From Anaerolineaceae bacterium UBA4890 (GTDB lineage: Bacteria > Chloroflexota > Anaerolineae > Anaerolineales > Anaerolineaceae): a stretch of 56,088 bases of DNA. How positions within the stretch are numbered: position 1 is the first letter of the stretch; each line of letters begins with the position of its first letter. The position numbers and the translations under genes are program-made. The stretch lies in NCBI GenBank assembly GCA_002399085.1, contig DHCY01000019.1, forward strand, positions 1 through 56,088, read 5' to 3'. Shown here piece after piece: positions 49,746-56,088 of this stretch. Under the pieces are notes generated by a model. It made no database searches. It saw only the letters and a list, made by a program, of their open reading frames with translations, and had not been told where the DNA came from.

Positions 49746-51857
49746 ATGGAAAAAACACTAGCTCCTCTACCAAAACTGGATGAGATCTTGGGTCAATGGG
49801 TTCTTTTGCCTAACACAATACCACTCTTATCTTCATTACTCGACATGCCTCTTCCCGTGAATGCTGCCTATCTTGGTTCGATTCATAATATTTCCCAAAG
49901 GCAAGTTTTATATTGTGTTCATCGGGATTTATTCCGCATCGTTGAAAAACTGGGTCTTCACCTCATATGTAAGAACAGAATCGGTATTTTCATTGATGGA
50001 AGTCCGATAATCAAGCGAAAAATCCACTTATATTTACAAAATATCGTTAGTCCGGTTCATTCAAAGAAACCTGTGGAAAGGCAGCATGAAATTTTGGCTA
50101 TGTTGTTGAGGGGTAAACGTTCACTGAGCCTTGATTCCTTGGGTACTATTTTTAATCTTTCTCCTAATACACTACTTTATGATATTCGGAAAGTAAAATC
50201 CTTTGCCAGGAACCAGGGTGTAACAATCAGTTGGAATCGGAAACAAAATTACCACCCTTCAGGAAGCGAAATTGATATTCGAAAACTCTACATCCATTGT
50301 ATTACTGCGGTATTTCCACCTTTCAAATTAGGTGGGCTTTGTCAACAGTCCAGCCTGAGGGTTCAAGACAAAGCAAACGATATTCATGGTAATTACCATA
50401 GGCTATTCTCACCAAATTTAAGGAAAATTTGGGAGGTTCTAAATCGCTGTTCCAGAACATATAAATTAGAATTGTCAGACCGTAGTTTGATAGAAATGGT
50501 TCTATACATCGACATAATGCAAGATGCGATTACAGAAGGCTATTTGATGGATAGAACACCTCAAGGGACTCCGGATAATTATGATTTCTTTGTAACAGTG
50601 TCTAATGATATTGCCTTCTCAATTAACCTTTCTCAGGAGAACCAGTTCCAAAAAAATGAAATTGCTTGCTTAGCACGAGAATTTGCAGGATTGATATCTC
50701 ATCCTAATTTCGCCAAAAGCAATCGATCTGTAATGATAGAAAATAAACCCTCAGAATTTGAGAACATAATTGCTGACGATATTGCATCATTTGCGGCAAA
50801 GTACCTTCATCCTCAATTTCACGTTGACGAAAACTTGAAAAAGGGGTTAGCTAGAAGCTTTGTCGAATTTTATAATTACAAAAATCGAAACACCGCTGTA
50901 AATCGCCAACAACATTCTGAAATCAAGCATCTTTATCCTTATATTTATCGAATTTCATCACTCTGTTCTGACACCCTCGAGAATAAGTATGACTTATCCA
51001 TTCAGGAAGAATTAAGAATGGTGATTTGCAAACACTTGATAGCAGCACTTGATAGAGCGACTACTTCGAAATCAATAACCCAGGATGTCGTTCTCATATG
51101 CAATGATGAAACTGATGCTGTCCTCATGGAATCTCGGCTTCAAAGAGAATATCCTCAACTTGTAATTCGAAAGACAATCAGGCGAGAAGAATTATCTCGT
51201 ACAGATGATAGTTTATTGTCAGCAGACCTTGTAATCACAAATGTCAAAATTCCATTTTTAGAATCAAAAGCCGCAGTAATTTCACCCCTCATCACAGAAA
51301 CAGATAAACGTACGATCAATAAATTTTTACTGCCCGAAATGCGTGATATTACTGAACCAGATCAAGATCTTGGTAGACTTCCCTCTTTAGCTGATCTTCT
51401 GACAAGTGATAATATCCAATCGATCGAATCCATAAAAGATTGGAAAGCCGCAGTTATTGAAAGCACATCCATATTGATTCAAAAAAATCTGATAGAAGGA
51501 ACCTATAGGAATGCTATTATCGATGGGATCGAAAAATTTGGTCCATATATGGTTATTTGGCCAGGAGTCGCATTACTCCATGCTAAATCTTCAGATGGCG
51601 CGAAGAAGCTGGCAATTGCAATAACGATTATCAAGAAGGGGGTAAATTTCGGCAGTATATTGAATGACCCTGTTCAGATTTGCATCGCATTATCCACAGT
51701 TGATGGCGTTACTCATCTGAGAGTTCTTCAGGAGTTTAACTATATTTTTGGTAGAAGTGAAGATGTGGTGAAAGAGTTTATCAACTACCCAATCCACAAA
51801 ATTGTGGCAAAGGTTAGAGAGTATTGTAGGGGATTCAATATTGAAACGATAACGTGA
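49746..51857 (+). CDS. BglG/MtlR-type PTS-regulated transcriptional activator
   Basis: About 703 residues from the ATG at 49746; a TTG at 49698 in frame is less likely. N-terminal helix-turn-helix pair (HNISQRQVLYCVHRDLFRIV and SLDSLGTIFNLSPNTLLYDIRKV), then PRD-like domains, an EIIB-like region (near TQDVVLICNDETDAVLMESR) and a C-terminal EIIA_2 domain with phosphorylatable His at about 612 (GVALLHAKSSDGA). The family activates PTS operons according to phosphorylation by HPr and EIIB. It is divergent from the EIIA gene and convergent with EIIB. Confidence 0.85.
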   Translation: MEKTLAPLPKLDEILGQWVLLPNTIPLLSSLLDMPLPVNAAYLGSIHNISQRQVLYCVHRDLFRIVEKLGLHLICKNRIGIFIDGSPIIKRKIHLYLQNIVSPVHSKKPVERQHEILAMLLRGKRSLSLDSLGTIFNLSPNTLLYDIRKVKSFARNQGVTISWNRKQNYHPSGSEIDIRKLYIHCITAVFPPFKLGGLCQQSSLRVQDKANDIHGNYHRLFSPNLRKIWEVLNRCSRTYKLELSDRSLIEMVLYIDIMQDAITEGYLMDRTPQGTPDNYDFFVTVSNDIAFSINLSQENQFQKNEIACLAREFAGLISHPNFAKSNRSVMIENKPSEFENIIADDIASFAAKYLHPQFHVDENLKKGLARSFVEFYNYKNRNTAVNRQQHSEIKHLYPYIYRISSLCSDTLENKYDLSIQEELRMVICKHLIAALDRATTSKSITQDVVLICNDETDAVLMESRLQREYPQLVIRKTIRREELSRTDDSLLSADLVITNVKIPFLESKAAVISPLITETDKRTINKFLLPEMRDITEPDQDLGRLPSLADLLTSDNIQSIESIKDWKAAVIESTSILIQKNLIEGTYRNAIIDGIEKFGPYMVIWPGVALLHAKSSDGAKKLAIAITIIKKGVNFGSILNDPVQICIALSTVDGVTHLRVLQEFNYIFGRSEDVVKEFINYPIHKIVAKVREYCRGFNIETIT

Positions 51858-51882
51858 AGGATTTATCAAAATCCTTCACGTT
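51851..51882. terminator. Bidirectional hairpin between convergent genes
   Basis: AACGTGAAGGATTT-ATCA-AAATCCTTCACGTT is a perfect 14-bp stem with a 4-nt loop. It overlaps the stop codon of the regulator and sits 8 nt before the EIIB stop. A T-run is weak. Confidence 0.8.
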
Positions 51883-51889
51883 ACCCAAC

Positions 51890-52186
51890 TCATTCCAGAT
51901 TCTCTATAGCAGCTAGGATATCTTTAATCACTTTTTCCTTCTCCCTCCCACTGATGAGTTCCATCGCATTAATTACAGGAATGTCATACTCTTCAGGATT
52001 CAGGTCGAGAGATGTGATTATCATATCAGCGTTGTTCACAAAATTTACAAGGTTGTTAATTGAAACACTCTGTAAATCTGCGTCGATATTGTGGCTTTCC
52101 AAGACTCTCCGGATCTGGAGCTTGATCAAGGAGGAGGTGGAATATCCCATCGCACAAACCACTAAAATGTTTGGTTTAGATTTCAT
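51890..52186 (-). CDS. PTS EIIB component (galactitol type)
   Basis: 98 residues with the P-loop-like phosphocysteine motif VVCAMGYSTSSLI; C11 is the phosphorylation site. Size and motif fit GatB/SgaB-type EIIB. It starts 19 nt before the end boundary of the EIIC gene and transfers phosphate from EIIA to the sugar during transport through EIIC. Confidence 0.87.
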   Translation of the reverse strand: MKSKPNILVVCAMGYSTSSLIKLQIRRVLESHNIDADLQSVSINNLVNFVNNADMIITSLDLNPEEYDIPVINAMELISGREKEKVIKDILAAIENLE

Positions 52187-52204
52187 GCGTTTATCCTACA
52201 CTAC

Positions 52205-53479
52205 TTAGGGTCTGAAAAGGTTGCCAATTAATTCGAATACCTTAACATTCAGCACATTTGTCGCACAACATGCATTGGTAATTTGAGTTGCGCCATATGG
52301 AATGGCTACGCCGCCTTCAATTGCTAGTTGTGTGAAGTATGGAGCCATAATGGTTCCCAGCCACAGTTCAATAGCTATGACGACAACTGAAAAGAGTAAA
52401 CCTTTCAAAATGTTCATTTTAAAGAACGGCATTGAAAGTCCGATCAGAATAAAGGTCACAGAGAGCATGCCCACAGGCAGCACGGTGTTGCCAGGAAGAA
52501 TTAAGCTGACGATAATCGCAATCGGAGCCATTAATGCACCAACCGCCAATGCCTCCGGCTCTGCTGCAGGTAAAACGCCATCCATACCGATAAGAAATTC
52601 GCGGTCCTTGAATTTGTCTTGAGCCCATTCAGCAATAACCGTAGTTGTTTCGCTCAAGCCCTCGATTAACACACTCATTGTCATTGGAATAAAATGCAAT
52701 GACGCACCGACCTTTATTCCAGTGAGCACAATGTTTTGGAAATCGTATCCAGCAAGTATTGCCATGATCAGACCGACAATAAAACCGATCATTGCCGGCT
52801 CACCAAAAATCCCAACCTTTTTGCGAACATCTGCGGCTGAAAGTTTTGAATTCTTAATCGCTGGAACTAGATCAAAGAGTTTATTGAACCAATACGCGAG
52901 GGGTGTGTAAAAGATTGAATACACATATGGAAAAGAGAGCCCTTTGAATTTGGGCAGCACATCTGAAATATGTTTGGATGACCAATCAGCCACTTTGAGT
53001 GTTATTACCATTGAGATGATAATTGAGAGGACGGCAAAAGCAATATTATTAGTCGCAACAAAAACCAAAACGCCAGTTGCGCCCATGAAATAGATGACAT
53101 TCCAGATATCCACATCCAGTGTTTTTGTCCAACGGAGGGCTAACATAACAAAATTCGTAAGAAGTCCAACTGGAAGGGCAAGTAAAACCAAAGGTTTCGC
53201 CATAATAATCGGCGTAACACCTACGCCATAATCAACAGCAGACATACTAAGACCCAATCTTTGAATCATAGCCGTTGCTGCGCCACCAACCGTTCCCAGG
53301 AACACATCAAATGCGAACGTACTGAGGGCAAAGAGTCCGAGAGCGTATAATAATGCTGCTTTTAACGCTCTGGTAAATTTCATCCCGAAGATGAGGTTAA
53401 TCACAAAAAAGATAAAAAACATCAAAGCTGGTGATGGTAAGCTCACAAACCATCTTACTGCTTCAATTACCTTGTCCAT
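52205..53479 (-). CDS. PTS EIIC component (galactitol GatC-like permease)
   Basis: 424 residues with about ten hydrophobic helices and the GatC family segments GVGVTPIIMAKPLVLLALPV and FGEPAMIGFIVGLIMAILAG, and EALAVGALMAPIAIIVSLIL. It transports and, with EIIB, phosphorylates its polyol or sugar substrate. Galactitol is the family prototype, but the actual substrate is not certain. Confidence 0.88.
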   Translation of the reverse strand: MDKVIEAVRWFVSLPSPALMFFIFFVINLIFGMKFTRALKAALLYALGLFALSTFAFDVFLGTVGGAATAMIQRLGLSMSAVDYGVGVTPIIMAKPLVLLALPVGLLTNFVMLALRWTKTLDVDIWNVIYFMGATGVLVFVATNNIAFAVLSIIISMVITLKVADWSSKHISDVLPKFKGLSFPYVYSIFYTPLAYWFNKLFDLVPAIKNSKLSAADVRKKVGIFGEPAMIGFIVGLIMAILAGYDFQNIVLTGIKVGASLHFIPMTMSVLIEGLSETTTVIAEWAQDKFKDREFLIGMDGVLPAAEPEALAVGALMAPIAIIVSLILPGNTVLPVGMLSVTFILIGLSMPFFKMNILKGLLFSVVVIAIELWLGTIMAPYFTQLAIEGGVAIPYGATQITNACCATNVLNVKVFELIGNLFRP

Positions 53480-53551
53480 TATTTCTCCTATATTTATATT
53501 TATAAATTAATGTAAAAATATCGTTTGTATTAGTTCAAAGATTCCTCCTTT

Positions 53552-54472
53552 TTATGCCTTCCCCGCAGATTTAAAGGCATGCATATAAAAGACCATCGTT
53601 TCCTTAGTCTTTTGAAGAGCTGGCTTTTGAATGTCTATTGGAAACATCAGAGCTGGATTCTGGACCAAAGTGTCCCGAATTTCAGTCGACCAGATTATTC
53701 CGTATTCGGTTGCTGCCTTAATTTCACTAATTCCTTCGCCAGCAGCACGCGTAAGGTCGTCGATATCTACATATGTTGAACCATGTAAAATTAAATGCAC
53801 ATCAGTCAAAGACCTGATGGCATGTAACCTGTCAAAATCTAAACGTGCCACTCGCTTAATTGGTAGGGTCTCTTTTTCCCATAGTGACCTTACATACTGT
53901 CCTATTGAGATCGCCAAAGAGTCAACCTTTGTTAAATTTACAAATTCTCTTGCTTGTTCAGGATCGGTTTTCAAGTCGTCTGTTACGATAAAATCATCAT
54001 GAAAGTATTCTGTTTGATCTTTTACTCCTGGAAAGAAACGTTTCACTTCTCCCAGAGCAGCGCAACAAGCTACACCAGCAGCATGACAAATTCTTGCTAT
54101 CTCTTTCGTAATTCGAACATTTTCTTCATAAGGGAGCAAAGAGCCATCAATCATGATGGATTTCCAACCGAGATGAATACATTTCATTAATCGGGGAAAT
54201 GTTTTATCATCAATCCGGAATGTATGGTCAACTGCTATACCTACAGGCACATTAGATGTGTGGGCGGCTGCCTTTACTGCGGCAGTAAAAATTTCTGGTC
54301 CAAAGTCCTCAATAAATTCCGGACCTTGTAGAATAATGACAGGTGAATGGGCTTCTTCAGCAGCATCAATGATAATTTTGATTGTGTCCATGTCGAACGG
54401 GAACAAACCTGGGATTGCATAGCCCCGTGCTCTGGCATCATCAAGTAATTCTCTCTCGCTGACTAGTGGCAT
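53552..54472 (-). CDS. Class II aldolase homologue (GatY/FbaA family) lacking one metal histidine
   Basis: 306 residues of the class II ketose-bisphosphate aldolase family: IPGLFPFDMDTIKIIIDAAE, catalytic VDHTF (D82, H83), ALGEV (E142) and LHGSTYVD (H230). The usual 'AIGTxHG' metal-ligand histidine segment is replaced by SIGQYVRSLW (about 189-198), so zinc binding or activity may differ. It is the first gene of the aldolase-EIIC-EIIB operon and would cleave the phosphorylated sugar taken up by the PTS if active; it might instead have a changed reaction. Confidence 0.8.
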   Translation of the reverse strand: MPLVSERELLDDARARGYAIPGLFPFDMDTIKIIIDAAEEAHSPVIILQGPEFIEDFGPEIFTAAVKAAAHTSNVPVGIAVDHTFRIDDKTFPRLMKCIHLGWKSIMIDGSLLPYEENVRITKEIARICHAAGVACCAALGEVKRFFPGVKDQTEYFHDDFIVTDDLKTDPEQAREFVNLTKVDSLAISIGQYVRSLWEKETLPIKRVARLDFDRLHAIRSLTDVHLILHGSTYVDIDDLTRAAGEGISEIKAATEYGIIWSTEIRDTLVQNPALMFPIDIQKPALQKTKETMVFYMHAFKSAGKA

Positions 54473-54961
54473 TTTGGCTCCTTGGGAATAATGTATTTAT
54501 GTATGCTTTTCCGAATGATGTAATAATAGCGAAAAAAAGGAAGTAATCCCATTGAAAGATACGAACCTTGTAACAATTAATGTGACAATAGTCGTGTTTA
54601 TGATTTCAGATAGCGAATCGTTCAGGGAACAGGGAACAGGGAACAGCTGATAGGTGATAGCTGATAGGAAAAGATCCTTCGCTTCTCTCAGGATGACAGA
54701 CCAAACTGGGAGCAGGGAGCAGGTAACAGGGAACAACTATAACCCTCACGAGCTATCAGCTTTCAGCTATGAGCTAAGCAAACCTCAGCACCACACTATG
54801 AACACCAACGTGTTCATAACAGACCGATGTGGGTTGAACCCACTCGGTCCAGTAGTGGTCCCCCTTCCCCGGAGAGGAAGGCTCAGTGATCCCCGCTCCC
54901 TGCTCCCTGACCCCTGATGAAGGTATAATTGCTTTCTACTATTCAATACCGGAGGAAAGAC
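54473..54961. repeat. Intergenic repeat block before manC
   Basis: Contains 'CAGGGAACAGGGAACAG' and 'TGATAGCTGATAGG' runs (54612-54668), the AAAGATCCTTCGCTTCTCTC repeat (54668-54687) also found at 42145, and an approximately 80-bp two-hairpin repeat (54771-54852, including GAACACCAACGTGTTC at 54800-54815) that is nearly identical to 4190-4269. The first roughly 120 bp are A+T-rich and probably hold the promoter of the aldolase operon. Confidence 0.8.
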
Positions 54962-56032
54962 ATGAATTATGCCCTGATTATGGCTGGGGGGGCGGGGACG
55001 CGCCTTTGGCCTTTGAGCCGTGAAAAACATTCGAAACCATCGCTCTCGCTTTATAGTGATCGGAGCATGTTCCAAATTGCAGTTGAGCGCTTGTATCCCT
55101 TGTTTTCCCCCGAGCAGATTTTGGTCGTAGCCAGCCAGGAACACGTTGCTGACCTGGTGCTGCAGGTGCCCGAGATTCCGCAGCATAATTACATCATCGA
55201 GCCCGAAATGCGCGGAACAGCGTCGGCTATCGGGCTGGCGGCGATCCACCTGGCGCAAAGGGATCCGGAGGCGACGATGGCGGTGCTGACGGCAGACCAT
55301 CATATTGGCAAGCCGGAGGTTTTCAGGGGGGTGGTGGAGGCAGCGCTGGAGCTGGCGCAGGCGGGCTATATGGTAACGCTAGGGATCACGCCCACCTGGC
55401 CCTCGACCGATTATGGCTATATTGAGCAAGACGGCGAGGCGGGGAAGGCGAAAGGCTTCAAAGCGTACCACGCGGCGCGATTTGTGGAGAAACCGAATCT
55501 GAACAATGCCCAAAAGATGCTCGCGCTGGGTAATTACAGCTGGAACAGCGGTATGTTTATCTGGAAGGTGCCGGTGATTATGGCAGAGTTTCACAGGCAG
55601 ATGCCGGAATTACACAGCAGCCTGGTGCGCATAGCCAGCCTGATTGGCAAACCGGAGTATGAGACCGAGATGCCGACGATTTGGAATAAAATCGTGAAGC
55701 AGACCATCGATTATGGGGTGATGGAGCACGCGGAACGGGTAGTCGTGATCCCGGCGGATATGGATTGGCTGGATGTGGGCACATGGCTGAGCCTGAAGTC
55801 GCTTTTGGCAATGGATGAGAAGGGGAACAGTGTGCGGGGGGACGCGCTGCTGATGGACTCTGAGAATGTTTTGGTGATGGGGGACATGCGGCTGGTGACG
55901 GGGATTGGCTTGAAGGATTTGATTATTGTGGACACGCCGGATGCGTTGATGGTGTGCGATTTGAACCACTCAGGGCAGGTGCGGGAGCTGGTTAGGCTGC
56001 TGAAGGAGCAGGGCAGGACGGATTTGGTCTGA
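54962..56032 (+). CDS. manC: Mannose-1-phosphate guanylyltransferase
   Basis: About 356 residues from the ATG at 54962 (GGAGGAAAGAC upstream; an in-frame start at 54929 lies before the ribosome site). Nucleotidyltransferase signature MAGGAGTRLWPLSREKHSKP at the start, then TADHHIG, TWPSTDYGYIE, FVEKPN, WNSGMFIWKVP and the C-terminal beta-helix start VIPADMDWLDVGTW. It makes GDP-mannose from mannose 1-phosphate and GTP. It is a single-domain type without the isomerase domain. Composition is G+C-rich, unlike the PTS module next to it, so it marks the return to typical chromosome. Confidence 0.93.
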   Translation: MNYALIMAGGAGTRLWPLSREKHSKPSLSLYSDRSMFQIAVERLYPLFSPEQILVVASQEHVADLVLQVPEIPQHNYIIEPEMRGTASAIGLAAIHLAQRDPEATMAVLTADHHIGKPEVFRGVVEAALELAQAGYMVTLGITPTWPSTDYGYIEQDGEAGKAKGFKAYHAARFVEKPNLNNAQKMLALGNYSWNSGMFIWKVPVIMAEFHRQMPELHSSLVRIASLIGKPEYETEMPTIWNKIVKQTIDYGVMEHAERVVVIPADMDWLDVGTWLSLKSLLAMDEKGNSVRGDALLMDSENVLVMGDMRLVTGIGLKDLIIVDTPDALMVCDLNHSGQVRELVRLLKEQGRTDLV

Positions 56033-56088
56033 GGGTTGCTGAGACCTATTGAAAAAGTTATAAAAACCTCAGAACCCACCCCCCTACC

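Overview
The window looks like a chromosomal accessory region of a bacterium in the Chloroflexota, most likely class Anaerolineae. This is inferred from gene content (GH65/GH130 phosphorylase operon with YesL, FtsK/WXG100 genes beside E1/JAB genes, 'AGGATGACAG' and 'GCTATCAGCTATGAG' dispersed repeats), not from a marker gene. No rRNA, tRNA or CRISPR array was seen.

Layout. (1) 1-4.4 kb, minus strand: a type I restriction-modification locus, hsdM-hsdS, an Abi_C-like gene, then an hsdR-like start that runs in frame into a 15-bp repeat and off the left edge. (2) 4.4-13.7 kb, minus strand: a sugar operon of LacI regulator, binding lipoprotein, two permeases, YesL-like protein, GH130, GH65 phosphorylase and beta-phosphoglucomutase. 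It should import alpha-glucosides (and perhaps mannosides), phosphorolyse them inside the cell and feed glucose 6-phosphate to glycolysis. (3) 14.2-26.5 kb, minus strand: the most unusual block. An EssC/FtsK-type ATPase, a WXG100 protein, a second WXG-like protein, a YbjN-like protein and an HNH-like toxin candidate lie beside an E1-like (ThiF) enzyme, a JAMM peptidase with a complete motif and three proteins that may carry an E2-like fold, two of them with long linear-motif repeats. Four transcription units here share one upstream motif (TGTCACA, about 18 bp, then an AT-rich -10-like box), which points to one regulon. (4) 27-29.7 kb: a DHFR-like protein and an AbrB-ABC transporter operon whose permease is frameshifted. 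(5) 30.6-35.9 kb: parB and parA, an AAA+ ATPase and a 728-residue protein. A 16-bp palindrome (TGTGCCCATGGGCACA) occurs five times between 27.2 and 34.5 kb and is a strong parS candidate. A five-unit 33-bp-period array lies inside the 728-residue gene. (6) 36-49 kb: a probable defence island of NERD-helicase, RecQ fused to a phosphoribosyltransferase, a DprA-like protein, a 1714-residue AAA ATPase and a 508-residue ATPase ending in a HEPN-like Rx4H motif. (7) 49.2-54.5 kb: a visibly A+T-richer galactitol-type PTS module (EIIA, BglG-type regulator with its own EIIA, EIIB, EIIC, class II aldolase homologue). (8) 54.9-56.0 kb: manC.

Intergenic DNA between modules is filled with short dispersed palindromic and tandem repeats. 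Gene remnants occur at 20.3-20.7, 27.0-27.2, 29.1-29.7 and 36.3-36.6 kb. Together these indicate repeated insertion and loss. The parABS-like and AAA/728-residue genes could be the maintenance module of an integrated plasmid or of the chromosome itself; the sequence alone does not decide.
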